Counted from the first letter of the stretch, positions 34,629 to 44,043 are shown. The stretch is DNA of 64,000 bases from COE1 sp949066965 (GCA_949066965.1 CARTDA010000014.1:1-64000), one strand, 5' to 3'. The notes: generated from the sequence alone by a model not told the origin. Program-made: numbers and translations.

Positions 34629-36095
34629 TTATTTGAAATTCTTCTCAATTGCCTTCCTCATGCCAAGCGTCCTGATATCCTCAAGGTAAACGATGACGGC
34701 ATCCACAAGACCTGTAACCTGTGTCAGATCCTGTCCGTGGAAATCCGTGTTGCTCAGGTATGCCTGCACGAACTCCCCTGACGGCTTTGCACTGTTTGCC
34801 GCAAAGAACTCAAGCACCGCCATGTCATCCATAATGTTGTACTCCTGTCCGTCCCTGTGGCCGATAAGCGCTTTTTCGCGTATCTCGCTTCCGGTGTAAA
34901 ATGCCATCAGCGCAGCGATGGAAAATGTCAGGTGTTTCGGAAGGGCACCCTTTCTCTCCACATATCCAAGCAGCGAAGGCATACACCTTGCACGCCACTT
35001 TGACACGGAATTGAGCGAGATGGAAAGCAGTGCATGCTTAATGTACGGGTTCCGGAATCTTCCGTCCACTGCCTCCGCAAAGTCAAGCAAATCCTGTTTC
35101 GGCAAATCCAGTGTGGGAATGACCTCGTCATAGATTGTCTTGTGCATGAAATCGCCAATCAGCTCATCCTCCATGGACTCCCTTACATAATCATTGCCGG
35201 CAAGATAGGAAGCAAGGACAAATGATGTGTGCGCACCATTCAGAATGCGAACCTTTCTCTGCTTATAGGGCTTCTGGTTGTCCGTGAAAATCACAGGACA
35301 GCCCGCTTCCGGAAGGGGGAATTCCTTGCTGATATCCTTTGCGCTCTCGATGACCCAGAGACCAAACGGCTCCGCCGTAACCACAATATTATCTTTATAA
35401 CCAAACTCCTTCCAGAGCTCCTCGGCATCATCCCTCGGATATCCCGTCACAATACGGTCAACCAGCGTGGAAGTAAACACACATGCCTCGTCCAGCCAGG
35501 CAAGGAATCCTTCGTCAAGGTTCCAGAGTTTTGCAAACTTGACAACACACTCCTTTAAATGGATTCCGTTGTCGTCAATCAGCTCGACAGGCAGCATCAC
35601 AAGCCCCTTGTCCGCCGCACCGTTAAAGTGCTGGTATCTTGTATAGAGGAATTTGCAAAGTTTACCCGGATATGTCCTGGGCGGATTGGATTCAAACAGA
35701 TCCGAATCATCAAACACAATCCCCGCCTCTGTCGTATTCGAGACAATATACCTGAGGGAATCCAGCCTTGCATATTCACTGTACTTTTCATATTCATCGT
35801 AAGCATCCACCACATCTGCAACACTCGTCACGACTCTCTTTATCACCTTCGGCTCGCCGTCAACAATGCCGCGCAGGCATACGGTGTACTGGCAGTCCTG
35901 GTCGTGGAACATATTGAGAATCCCGGCACCGTCAATCGGTTTTACCAGAACAATATCCCCATCAAACCTGCCTGTCTCATTTGCAATGTCGATAAAGTAA
36001 TCAACAAATGCACGTAAGAAATTACCCTCACCAAACTGGAGGACTTTAATCGGTCTCGTCTTTTTTCCGGTCTTTGCCGCATTTAATAATTCCAT
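34629..36095 (-). CDS. uxaB: Tagaturonate reductase
   Basis: 488 residues of the mannitol dehydrogenase superfamily. Features are FGEGNFLRAFVDYFID at the nucleotide-binding start, VSNTTEAGI, and RILNGAHTSFV in the C-terminal domain. It reduces D-tagaturonate to D-altronate with NADH. The related fructuronate reductase (UxuB) is the alternative, but the neighbouring uxaA (altronate, not mannonate, dehydratase) supports UxaB. AGGAG lies eight bases before the ATG at 36095. First gene of the operon. No uxaC isomerase is in the window. Confidence 0.93.
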   Translation of the reverse strand: MELLNAAKTGKKTRPIKVLQFGEGNFLRAFVDYFIDIANETGRFDGDIVLVKPIDGAGILNMFHDQDCQYTVCLRGIVDGEPKVIKRVVTSVADVVDAYDEYEKYSEYARLDSLRYIVSNTTEAGIVFDDSDLFESNPPRTYPGKLCKFLYTRYQHFNGAADKGLVMLPVELIDDNGIHLKECVVKFAKLWNLDEGFLAWLDEACVFTSTLVDRIVTGYPRDDAEELWKEFGYKDNIVVTAEPFGLWVIESAKDISKEFPLPEAGCPVIFTDNQKPYKQRKVRILNGAHTSFVLASYLAGNDYVRESMEDELIGDFMHKTIYDEVIPTLDLPKQDLLDFAEAVDGRFRNPYIKHALLSISLNSVSKWRARCMPSLLGYVERKGALPKHLTFSIAALMAFYTGSEIREKALIGHRDGQEYNIMDDMAVLEFFAANSAKPSGEFVQAYLSNTDFHGQDLTQVTGLVDAVIVYLEDIRTLGMRKAIEKNFK

Positions 36096-36142
36096 GTCAT
36101 TATCTCCTATCACTTTTCAATCATTCGTTTGCAACTCTGTTT

Positions 36143-36156
36143 TGTAAGTGCTTACA
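36143..36156. promoter_or_regulatory. Palindromic operator downstream of the uxaB promoter
   Basis: TGTAAGTGCTTACA has 6-bp inverted arms around TG. It lies 7 to 20 bases past the -10 box, a typical place for a LacI- or GntR-type repressor. The regulator gene is not in the window. Confidence 0.65.
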
Positions 36157-36162
36157 TTTTGA

Positions 36163-36191
36163 ATTTTATATCGTTTCTATCAGAAAGTCAA
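36163..36191 (-). promoter_or_regulatory. Promoter of the uxaB-kdgA operon
   Basis: On the minus strand TTGACT, a 17-base spacer and TAAAAT. It sits between the cre match and the operator. Confidence 0.7.
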
Positions 36192-36232
36192 CTGTTTTTG
36201 GAATTCTTTTCATGTCTTTTTTGTCATTTCCA

Positions 36233-36246
36233 TGAAAACGGTTACA
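36233..36246. promoter_or_regulatory. Catabolite-response element (cre)
   Basis: TGAAAACGGTTACA fits the consensus TGWAANCGNTNWCA at every position. It is upstream of the uxaB promoter -35 box, so CcpA control of hexuronate use is likely. Confidence 0.7.
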
Positions 36247-36275
36247 TTTCATCAAAAAACAATTCAATTCATCCT

Positions 36276-37436
36276 TTAATGTTCCATCTTCTGCCTTATT
36301 TTTTCAATTGTTTTCCACCGGCTGATGCGCTCGCGCTGATCCCGTGTAAGAATCTCTACCATAAATGCACTGATTTCCCAGAAAACCTGCTTGGTCTCCT
36401 CGTTCATTCCCGAGTATTCCTGCACAATCGGATGAAGCTTTTTGGCAAACTCCCCTCCTTTCACATTCTTCAAATCCGTCAGCGTCTTTGCCTCAGTGAT
36501 TTCTATCATTTTAAACAGACTGTCTATAAAATCCCCTACCTGCTCGATTCCAAGGGCAAATATCCAGTTGTTGATACGGTCATAAAGCTCCTTGCGTTTG
36601 GGAACCTGCTCCTGTGCCCGCACAAACCGGTCTCCCTCAATGCACCATGAAAAGCATACATGCTGCTGTACCCCAATCTCCGTGCTCTGAATCAGTTCAT
36701 AATCCTCCTTTTGTTCCATAAGCAACCCCACAAAGGATTCATCCGGCACAATCTTGAGAATCTTGTCCTTGACGCCGTCATAGTCAAGCGTGTCCATAAA
36801 ATCCGGCCGGAACCCCGGACCATCCATGTTAAAAATCCTGCCAATCCGGGGTTTTATATCGTCCTCACAGGTCATCGCCGCATACACTGCAAGATTGCCT
36901 CCCTTGGAATGCCCTCCCAGGTAAAACCTGAGATTCCTCTTCCTCGCAAGAAGCTTCGCCACCCTGTTCAGATACGCCGTGCTTTTCAGCTGTGCACCGA
37001 CAGGCGTGCGGTACGCCATATAAAAATCCTCCTTCCATCCCACCAGTGCATCATCCGTCCCCCGGAACGAGACAAACACATCCCCGTTTCCAAGCATAAA
37101 TGTTACTGCGCAGAACTGCACCCCTTCGTCGGCATTCATTTCTTCCAGAAAATAATTCACCTTCGTATTCCTGTACCTGCGTGAAAACGCCGCCTTGTAA
37201 AAGAGCTCCCTGTTCTTTTCCAGCTCCCATTTCACAGATATGAAATTGTGCCAGTCCATCTGCTGCGCAGCGTCGCACAGGAATACCGCCGGCTTATTAT
37301 CGTCTATATGTGGAATAATTTTATCAAGAAGGAAATAAGAAAAATGAGAAAACAAAAGACCGTCAACTTCACAAAAGGGCTTTTCCGCAAAGGTAAAGCC
37401 CCCAAATTCATATACATATGAAATAATATCTCCCAT
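36276..37436 (-). CDS. DUF2974 (Mbeg1-like) alpha/beta hydrolase
   Basis: 386 residues. The nucleophile elbow GGHSKGGN lies near residue 173, in the typical lipase-like setting after VSFRGTDDALVGWKEDF. Other family segments are FNMDGPGF and the C-terminal helical part. DUF2974 proteins are predicted cytoplasmic lipase/esterase-fold enzymes of unknown substrate, common in Firmicutes. GGAGGG lies ten bases before the ATG at 37436. It follows the DUF3810 gene by 18 bases on the same strand, so the two are probably cotranscribed. Confidence 0.87.
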   Translation of the reverse strand: MGDIISYVYEFGGFTFAEKPFCEVDGLLFSHFSYFLLDKIIPHIDDNKPAVFLCDAAQQMDWHNFISVKWELEKNRELFYKAAFSRRYRNTKVNYFLEEMNADEGVQFCAVTFMLGNGDVFVSFRGTDDALVGWKEDFYMAYRTPVGAQLKSTAYLNRVAKLLARKRNLRFYLGGHSKGGNLAVYAAMTCEDDIKPRIGRIFNMDGPGFRPDFMDTLDYDGVKDKILKIVPDESFVGLLMEQKEDYELIQSTEIGVQQHVCFSWCIEGDRFVRAQEQVPKRKELYDRINNWIFALGIEQVGDFIDSLFKMIEITEAKTLTDLKNVKGGEFAKKLHPIVQEYSGMNEETKQVFWEISAFMVEILTRDQRERISRWKTIEKIRQKMEH

Positions 37437-37454
37437 AAAAGATAGTCCCTCCAA

Positions 37455-38657
37455 TCAATACAAAACACCGTCATAATATTCCAGCAGCAGTCCCACGACA
37501 TTATTATATTGCAGCACACCCTCCTGTACCCCGTTCAGCTTCAGGGTCGTGTCCATCAGCGTGCTGGAAACACTCTTCACCGTCGAGGTCTTGATGACGG
37601 CCTTCTTCTCAACCGTCTGCCATTCCTCTCTCGTCAGGAAGATATTGTCATCCGCCACCGCGTCATTAATTCTGACATGGCTCTTATAGACGTTCATGTT
37701 CCCTCCAATGGAGTCATAAAAATCATTATTCACATAATTCAGCACACTCAGATAGCCACAGTACTGCAAAAACGAGTCGTCCGATTGAATGCACGCCAGA
37801 AACCCAATCATGTTCGCGTCATCCTCATAGATGAATCCCTTTGTATGGGCAAGCTCATGGCAGACGGTGGGTGCCACATTGGTTATGTACATGACGGAAT
37901 TGATATTTGCTTCCAGCGAAAACGGAAAATAATACCCCATAATGTACTGCTGGCTGAAAAACTCCGAACAGCCCAGATACTTCGGTGTCACATAAAAACC
38001 GGAAAGCTGGTCATACTCCTCGCCCAGGTTAAGCATCGCCCGCCTGGATGCCTCTATCAAGTCACCATCATAGTATGCAGTCCCGCTGTCATCATGGACA
38101 ATCTCCTTTTCCAGCGAATTGCATTTTCCGACAATATAGTCCCTTAAAATTGCCAGCTCCCTTTTTGTATAGGCCTTGTCGTTCATATGCACCTGTGCCG
38201 CTATATTGCCCGAAGCACCAGCCACCATCGCATCCGCTCCGATGCCGGCCGACATATATTTTTCCGAAAAACTGGAACCATGATACAGGATAAAGCAGTT
38301 CAAGGTCATAACATAGCAGACCCCAAGCACCGTCCACACATAAAACGAGCCAAACCGCCTGACCCCCTGTCTGTATTTTCCCCTGCATATGAGATTCCAT
38401 ACAAAAAAGCCGATTCCAAATAATGTGACCGCCACTGCAAGAATCAGCATAATCTCTCCTACACTCACGGGTACCTTGCTTGTCAGTCTCGCATATGTAT
38501 TCAGCCATATGGGAAAAATGTTTTTGATATACCAATCACTAAACGCCACACTCTTCCATGAGGCTATATTGATTATTATAACACCCAGCACACCAAATGC
38601 AAACAGTTTTTTGTGCAATTTAGCCTTATATTTGGTCTTATCCCTCTCTTTATCCAT
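37455..38657 (-). CDS. DUF3810 membrane metalloprotease-like protein
   Basis: 400 residues. Three membrane helices lie in the first 130 residues, then a large extracytoplasmic domain. It contains the zinc-binding HELAH near residue 260, within PTVCHELAHTKGF, and a downstream EDDANMIGF that should supply the third ligand. It is therefore probably a surface-facing metallopeptidase. Start at the ATG at 38657 with GGAGGG seven bases before. First of a two-gene unit with the DUF2974 hydrolase. Confidence 0.85.
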   Translation of the reverse strand: MDKERDKTKYKAKLHKKLFAFGVLGVIIINIASWKSVAFSDWYIKNIFPIWLNTYARLTSKVPVSVGEIMLILAVAVTLFGIGFFVWNLICRGKYRQGVRRFGSFYVWTVLGVCYVMTLNCFILYHGSSFSEKYMSAGIGADAMVAGASGNIAAQVHMNDKAYTKRELAILRDYIVGKCNSLEKEIVHDDSGTAYYDGDLIEASRRAMLNLGEEYDQLSGFYVTPKYLGCSEFFSQQYIMGYYFPFSLEANINSVMYITNVAPTVCHELAHTKGFIYEDDANMIGFLACIQSDDSFLQYCGYLSVLNYVNNDFYDSIGGNMNVYKSHVRINDAVADDNIFLTREEWQTVEKKAVIKTSTVKSVSSTLMDTTLKLNGVQEGVLQYNNVVGLLLEYYDGVLY

Positions 38658-38809
38658 CGTTTTTCCCTCCGGCAAATGACATTACCCACAAATTCATATA
38701 CATAATATCACATTATTATTATCAAATTATAAATAAATTGTGAACATTTGCCGAAGTCCAAGACATTGTGGTTGTTCATACTGCGTATTGGTAATATTTA
38801 ACTAGGCAT

Positions 38810-40096
38810 TTACTCTTTTTGCCCGCTCAGTATAGTCTTAAACTGCTCATATCTTGCCGCGTCAATCCGGCTCACATTTGTCTCCATATACACGCCGTCC
38901 TCCCGGTATTCTATCCTGTGTACAACCGCATTGTCATTGAGATAGGACACAATGTCACCCCTTTTATACGGAATGATAAAGCTGCAGTCCTGATAGCGCT
39001 TCGAAAGTTTTTCCGAAATCAGCGCCAGAAGTGTTTCCATGCTGCTTTTTGATTTTGCGGACATATATACTTTGTCATCGCCCTGTACGGTGGCAGAATC
39101 CCCCATTCCGCACAAATCAGCCTTGTTAAATGCATATATCATCGGAATCTTCTCCGCGCCGATCTCCCGGAGCGTGTCCTCTGTCACCTTTATATGTTCC
39201 ATATAGTTCTCATCAGAGTAATCAATCACCTGAATCAATAAGTCCGCTTCCCGCACTTCCTCCAGCGTCGACCGGAATGCCTTGACAAGGTTATGTGGAA
39301 GATTTGAGATAAATCCTACCGTGTCAGACAGTAAAAAAGCATTTTTGCCTGGCGGCGCTATCCGCCTGACAGTCGTGTCAAGTGTCGCAAAAAGCATGTC
39401 TTCCTCATACACCTTCTTTTCCTCACCATCAACATATTCATCGAGGAAAGAATTCATGATTGTCGATTTCCCGGCATTGGTATAACCCACAAGCGCCACT
39501 CTCGGAATTCCTGACTCTGCCCTTTTCTTGCGCTGCGTCTCCCGTTCTCCCGCAATGCCTTCCAGCTCACGCTTCATGCTCGTAAGCCGCTGCTCTAATC
39601 TGCGCCTGTCAAGTTCCAGCTTCTTTTCCCCTGCACCCTTGTTACTCATGGCTCCGCTTGCACCGCCCTGCCTTGACAGGGCATCATGCAGCCCGACAAG
39701 CCTCGGAAGCATATATTGAAGCCGGGCAACCTCCACCTGCAGCTTTGCCTCCCTTGTCCGTGCCCTGGTTGAAAAGATTTCCAAAATCAGTGTCGTCCTG
39801 TCCATCACCGGACAGTCCAGTTCCCTGGTGAGATTCCTGAGCTGTATCGGCGACAATCCATTGTCAAACACAACAATATCCGCCTCAAGCGCCCTGGCCA
39901 TCTCAGCCGTCTCCCCAACCTTTCCCGCACCGATGTAAGTGGCTGTATTTGCATATTCCATGTTCTGCTCGATTCTTCCAACCGGCTCCATGTCACATGC
40001 CTTCACCAGACTTATCATCTCATCCATGGCAAGGCTGAAGCTTTTCTCTTTTCTATCCGCCGCAATATTTACACCCACGATAAGCGCTCTATCCAT
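38810..40096 (-). CDS. hflX: GTPase HflX
   Basis: 428 residues. The N-terminal nucleotide-binding domain is followed by a helical linker with GGASGAMSNKGAGEKKLELD, typical of HflX. The G domain has P-loop GYTNAGKST (about 204-212), switch II DTVGFISNLPH and NKAD. HflX binds ribosomes and rescues or splits stalled ones under stress. GGAGG precedes the ATG. The hflK and hflC genes lie about 5 kb away on the same strand and are not adjacent. Confidence 0.96.
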   Translation of the reverse strand: MDRALIVGVNIAADRKEKSFSLAMDEMISLVKACDMEPVGRIEQNMEYANTATYIGAGKVGETAEMARALEADIVVFDNGLSPIQLRNLTRELDCPVMDRTTLILEIFSTRARTREAKLQVEVARLQYMLPRLVGLHDALSRQGGASGAMSNKGAGEKKLELDRRRLEQRLTSMKRELEGIAGERETQRKKRAESGIPRVALVGYTNAGKSTIMNSFLDEYVDGEEKKVYEEDMLFATLDTTVRRIAPPGKNAFLLSDTVGFISNLPHNLVKAFRSTLEEVREADLLIQVIDYSDENYMEHIKVTEDTLREIGAEKIPMIYAFNKADLCGMGDSATVQGDDKVYMSAKSKSSMETLLALISEKLSKRYQDCSFIIPYKRGDIVSYLNDNAVVHRIEYREDGVYMETNVSRIDAARYEQFKTILSGQKE

Positions 40097-40297
40097 ATTA
40101 AACCTCCGTTCACGATTCGAAATCCTGTTTATGATGTTCCATTTTCTAAATTGTGCCTGAATCAGCCTGCCGTATTTTTATAGTATAATACCTTCTTCTT
40201 ATTCAATGCAAGCAGCAGTCTTTTTCACCGAAAAAATATAGCCTGCAGAACATAAAGAAAGCTTTCTCAGGCAGTAAATATTTGGGAGGATACTGTC

Positions 40298-40399
40298 TTG
40301 AAAAAGCTTTCTTTTAAGGATTACTTTATTGAAAAAGAGTTAAGTGAAAAGCATTTAATATGCTTGTTCGTGATGAAATTGTCACGAATCTATGTATAA
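40298..40399 (+). CDS. Possible small protein with TTG start
   Basis: 33 residues, MKKLSFKDYFIEKELSEK and onward, basic and partly amphipathic. GGGAGG lies eight bases before the TTG, which is a strong site for an otherwise empty 424-base gap. No family is recognisable. It could be a chance match, since the AAGCTTTCTTTT part repeats just upstream. Confidence 0.35.
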   Translation: MKKLSFKDYFIEKELSEKHLICLFVMKLSRIYV

Positions 40400-40469
40400 T
40401 ATATCGAATTGTCAGACAATTGTCAATCCTTTGCGCAAATTTTTCCAAAATATTTTTTATTATTTATAA

Positions 40470-40498
40470 TTGACATTTCCCATATAAATGTGTATACT
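40470..40498 (+). promoter_or_regulatory. Promoter of tRNA-Pro
   Basis: TTGACA, 17 bases, TATACT; 22 bases before the tRNA. Confidence 0.85.
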
Positions 40499-40520
40499 AT
40501 TATATGTTGTGAATACATAT

Positions 40521-40595
40521 CGGGGTGTGGCTCAGTTTGGCTAGAGCGCCACCTTAGGGAGGTGGAGGCCGCAAGTTCGAATCTTGTCACTCCGA
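40521..40595 (+). tRNA. tRNA-Pro(AGG)
   Basis: 75 bases: acceptor CGGGGTG/CACTCCG with one G-T pair, D arm GGCTCAGTTTGGCTAGAGC, anticodon stem CCACC/GGTGG with loop TTAGGGA (anticodon AGG), T-loop TTCGAATC, discriminator A. No encoded CCA. Confidence 0.93.
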
Positions 40596-40610
40596 TTTAT
40601 CAAACAGCAG

Positions 40611-40646
40611 AAATACCGCAGAATTCCTGGTTCTGCGGTATTTTTG
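40611..40646 (+). terminator. Terminator of tRNA-Pro
   Basis: 13-bp stem AAATACCGCAGAA/TTCTGCGGTATTT with a 7-base loop and trailing Ts. It lies ahead of the convergent pyrophosphatase gene and may serve both. Confidence 0.85.
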
Positions 40647-40654
40647 CATCATCC

Positions 40655-42322
40655 TCACTTTTCCCACTGCTGCAGCACTGAAACAAATGCAGGAATCAGC
40701 TGTTTCTTTCTTGAGACAAGATTTTTCAATTCAAACTTTTTCTGCGTTTTGGGAAGCTTAAACGCTTCCCGCACAAGCGTCCTCGCCTTATCCCCAATGC
40801 ATAGAAGCTCTGTCTTTTCATAAACGATATTGGTAAGCATAAAGAAGCACATATCCACCTGAAGCTCTGGCATCTTCTCCTTAATGTATGGGACAATCTT
40901 CTCCTTGATTTCCTCAAGCTCAATGCTGTTCATTGAGTTTATCTGTCCGACGCCAAATTCAAATCCATTGACGGAAAAGTTCTTGTAATCCTGCTTGAAA
41001 ATTTCATCCGCGTCCTTGTCCCCCAAGTTACTGCCCGCACCAAACATGTCAATGGCAAACTCCTCCAGCTCGATTCCACATAATTCAGAAAGCTTTTCCG
41101 CCGCCGCCTTATCCATCTCCGTAACCGTGGGCGAATGGAACATCAGGGTGTCTGAAATAATCGCGGACATCATAAGCCCTGCGATATTCCTCGGTATCTC
41201 AATCCCCTTTTCCTGATACATCTGATAGATGATCGTCGCCGTACAGCCAAGCGGCTGATTCCTGAAAAAGACTGGGGAAACGGTCTCAAGCGTACCAATT
41301 CTATGATGGTCGATTATCTCAAGGATATCCGCATACTCTATCCCGTCAACCGTCTGTGAAAGCTCATTGTGGTCAACCAGAATCAGCTGCTTTTTGCGCA
41401 GGTTCAACAGTGTACGGCGCGATATCATCCCCACATAATTCTCCTCCTCGTCAAGAACCGGAAAATCATGATACCGCTTTTTCTTCATAATCGCCCGGAT
41501 ATCCTCTGTCTTGTCTGTCACCTTGAACGTTGTCAGCTTCTCACGCTTCATAAAGTACCCTATCGGCATGCTCTGGTTAATCAGCCTGGCGACGGTAGCC
41601 GTATCATATGGTGTGTTAATAAGAATGCAGTTATGCTCCTTCGCAAATATCTGTATTGTCTTGGAAACCTTTGCACCCATGGTAATAATCACGCAGGCTG
41701 CCCCCATCTCAATCGCGCAAAGCTGCGTTTCATATCGGTTTCCGAGAATCACCATGTCGCCAGCATGTATGTACTCTTCAAGGACATCCGGATTTGCCGT
41801 CGCAATGACGACTTCCCCGCTTTCAAAATAGCCGCCCTCATCGCCCACTAGCATATTTGCATCCAGCGTTTCCAATATATTCTTGTAGGATGTCCTTGCC
41901 CGTGACAAAATGCCATTATCATACACATCCATATACGCATTTGCAATATCACCAATTGTAATGATACCTGTCAATTTCTGCCGCTCTATGACAGGTACCG
42001 TCACGTCCCCCCGGTCCCGCATGAGATGCCATGCCTTCTTGAGCGATACATCCTCTGTAACACCCTCCACATCGTTCATGTCAATATCCCTGGCATCTGT
42101 CATGACATCATGAAGATACACCGGCGGCTCCGCATGAAAGGCATTTAACACATACTGCGTCTCCTGGTTCACCTGTCCCGCCCTTGCCGGAACATATTCA
42201 CAAGTGCTGTCGCATTTGTTCTTCAAATACGCGTATGCTATCGCGGAACAAATTGAATCTGTATCCGGATTTTTGTGACCGACAATATATACTGGTCTTT
42301 TGAGCAATTCTAAATTATCCAT
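40655..42322 (-). CDS. ppaC: Manganese-dependent inorganic pyrophosphatase with CBS and DRTGG domains
   Basis: 555 residues, far longer than plain family II pyrophosphatases (about 310). The DHH catalytic domain is split by an insert. It begins VGHKNPDTDSICSA and continues after residue 310 with DHHRIGTLE and the DHHA2 part near the end. The insert at about 70-300 carries a CBS pair and a DRTGG domain. In such enzymes the CBS pair binds adenine nucleotides and tunes activity. It hydrolyses pyrophosphate in the cytosol. The gene is monocistronic. Confidence 0.95.
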   Translation of the reverse strand: MDNLELLKRPVYIVGHKNPDTDSICSAIAYAYLKNKCDSTCEYVPARAGQVNQETQYVLNAFHAEPPVYLHDVMTDARDIDMNDVEGVTEDVSLKKAWHLMRDRGDVTVPVIERQKLTGIITIGDIANAYMDVYDNGILSRARTSYKNILETLDANMLVGDEGGYFESGEVVIATANPDVLEEYIHAGDMVILGNRYETQLCAIEMGAACVIITMGAKVSKTIQIFAKEHNCILINTPYDTATVARLINQSMPIGYFMKREKLTTFKVTDKTEDIRAIMKKKRYHDFPVLDEEENYVGMISRRTLLNLRKKQLILVDHNELSQTVDGIEYADILEIIDHHRIGTLETVSPVFFRNQPLGCTATIIYQMYQEKGIEIPRNIAGLMMSAIISDTLMFHSPTVTEMDKAAAEKLSELCGIELEEFAIDMFGAGSNLGDKDADEIFKQDYKNFSVNGFEFGVGQINSMNSIELEEIKEKIVPYIKEKMPELQVDMCFFMLTNIVYEKTELLCIGDKARTLVREAFKLPKTQKKFELKNLVSRKKQLIPAFVSVLQQWEK

Positions 42323-42590
42323 TTTACAAATTTCCTTTCCCTATTCCTATAAATAATCGTACTGATATCGCTCTTTAAAGTCAAGATTTTTGTTCAATTT
42401 CACTGTTTTAAAAATAATTTATACTTTTTTAACATTTCGTATTGAAAAAAAGAAAGTTTTATGCTAATCTATTATAATATTACAAAAATGTCGGTATACA
42501 GGACTACTCATAATGATATCTTTTGTATGATGGATAACAAACCATTATTCAAAACCAACAATACCAAAGATAAATGGAGGAGGATATACT

Positions 42591-42794
42591 ATGAAATCAG
42601 CAAAAAATACCAGCCATGAAAAGATTGACACAATGCGGATGAAAGACATTATCTCACAGCTCACTGATATAATCTATCTTCTATGTAACGCCAAAAAAAG
42701 CAATATTTCCATCATTCTAGATCATTTTACCAATATCACAGAGGACGAACGAAACAGTCTCAATATATTTTTCCCACAAGATACTGATATTTAA
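42591..42794 (+). CDS. Small hypothetical protein
   Basis: 67 residues with a basic start and the sequence MKDIISQLTDIIYLLCNAKK, predicted helical and soluble. GGAGGAGG lies seven bases before the ATG, an unusually strong site, so I regard it as expressed. No family recognised. It is isolated, divergent from ppaC, and the DNA after it contains a piece of the AGGAACTGT repeat. Confidence 0.6.
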   Translation: MKSAKNTSHEKIDTMRMKDIISQLTDIIYLLCNAKKSNISIILDHFTNITEDERNSLNIFFPQDTDI

Positions 42795-42828
42795 TACCTG
42801 GATACTATCGGCAGTTCCATGTTAGAAA

Positions 42829-42855
42829 CTGTTAAGAAATAACTTTTATGTAGTG
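42829..42855. repeat. Fragment of the AGGAACTGT MITE end
   Basis: GAAACTGTTAAGAAATAACTTTTA resembles the terminal repeat of the MITE at 26588-26745 (AACTGT, then AAATAACTTTTA). Confidence 0.5.
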
Positions 42856-42865
42856 CCCATGTGTA

Positions 42866-42898
42866 GAAAAAACCGCAGATTTCAATTGAAATCTGCGG
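42866..42898 (-). terminator. Terminator of the DUF6465 gene
   Basis: Near-perfect palindrome CCGCAGATTTCAATTGAAAT and complement (42873-42898), followed on the minus strand by TTTTTTC. Confidence 0.85.
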
Positions 42899-42913
42899 CG
42901 AATCTGACTGACA

Positions 42914-43543
42914 TTAATATAAACCAATACCTGATGCATATCCGTCAATAACATAATATGCCATGTTTTCATCAAGCTTAATATATACCTCAATATTCTT
43001 AATGGAATCTGTATTATGACCCTCTGCAACGTATGCTGCCTTTACCCTGTCAATCAAACCATTCATTGTCAGGTCTTCTCTGCCGCCAATCTGCAAAACA
43101 ATCTTCTCAGAAGCTGGTGCCTTTACTGTCTTTGTCTCTTTCTTTGCTGCTGTCGTCTTTGTCTCCTTCTTCGCGGCCGTCTTTGTCTCTTTTACCTCTT
43201 TTACAGCTTCCTTCTTTGCTGCTACAGGCTCCTCTGCCTTTGCGGAAACTGCCTCATCAGCCGTTACCTCTGCCGCTTTTACTTCGGGCTTCTTATCAGC
43301 TGTTGTCTTTGCCGCACTGACTGTTTTCTTTTCTACCTGTTTCTTGGCTGTTGTTTTCTTTTCTACTGCTTTTCTCACTTCTAACCTCTCCTGCTCTAAA
43401 TCCTCTAATTTTATTTGTCCTAGAACCAAGTTTCCTGGTGCTGCTTTTTTGTCCGGATTTTGTGTTCCGGCCTCTTCGTCTGATGCGGAACCAGCCTTGG
43501 CCTTAGTAACGCTTTTGCGTTTTGAACTACTAGTAACTTTCAT
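42914..43543 (-). CDS. DUF6465-family protein with long Lys/Ala/Glu-rich linker
   Basis: 209 residues. The first 140 are low complexity, full of KK, TAAKKE and VAAKKE repeats, resembling histone-H1-like tails. The last 65 residues are ordered (KIVLQIGGREDLTMNGLIDR, then KNIEVYIKLDENMAYYVIDG) and match the DUF6465 core found in Lachnospiraceae. The charged tail suggests binding to nucleic acid or another polyanion; this is inference. GGAGGAG precedes the ATG. Own terminator downstream. Confidence 0.82.
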   Translation of the reverse strand: MKVTSSSKRKSVTKAKAGSASDEEAGTQNPDKKAAPGNLVLGQIKLEDLEQERLEVRKAVEKKTTAKKQVEKKTVSAAKTTADKKPEVKAAEVTADEAVSAKAEEPVAAKKEAVKEVKETKTAAKKETKTTAAKKETKTVKAPASEKIVLQIGGREDLTMNGLIDRVKAAYVAEGHNTDSIKNIEVYIKLDENMAYYVIDGYASGIGLY

Positions 43544-43807
43544 AATGCACTCCTCCCCTTACGCCCATACCCAAAAACAAAAAATACAGACCCAGAAATA
43601 ATGCATATTTTCATGCACTAATAGAATAGCACATAACTTATATTATTTCAATTTATTTATTCAATTTTTATGAATAAATTTTATTTTTCTCGTTTTTTCA
43701 CCCCCATTTATTGATAAAATGTGACAAACAAAATTACACTCTGATGCCATGACGTTTCGTATATTTATCCCCGCGACTGTGCATACTAGTACAAAGGAGG
43801 CGATTAT

Positions 43808-44023
43808 ATGGGTAATAAATTCATTGATGGCATCGCATTGACCATTGCAATTATTGGTGCCGTAAACTGGGGACTCATTGGTTTTTTTGATTTTAATCTT
43901 GTTGCCACTATCTTCGGCAGCATGACCTGGCTCTCCAGAATCATTTATGCATTAGTAGGCGTATGCGGTTTATATCTGGTATGTTTCTATATGAGGCTTG
44001 ATAACTCTGCAACAGAAGCGTAG
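43808..44023 (+). CDS. DUF378 small membrane protein
   Basis: 71 residues, two membrane helices. The conserved IGAVNWGLIGFFDFNLV at about 16-32 and ARIIYALVGVCGLY-like second helix (here LSRIIYALVGVCGLY) define DUF378. Function unknown. AGGAGG lies seven bases before the ATG. Divergent from the DUF6465 gene and convergent with hflC. Confidence 0.9.
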   Translation: MGNKFIDGIALTIAIIGAVNWGLIGFFDFNLVATIFGSMTWLSRIIYALVGVCGLYLVCFYMRLDNSATEA

Positions 44024-44043
44024 CCGTTACGCACAAAGCACCA

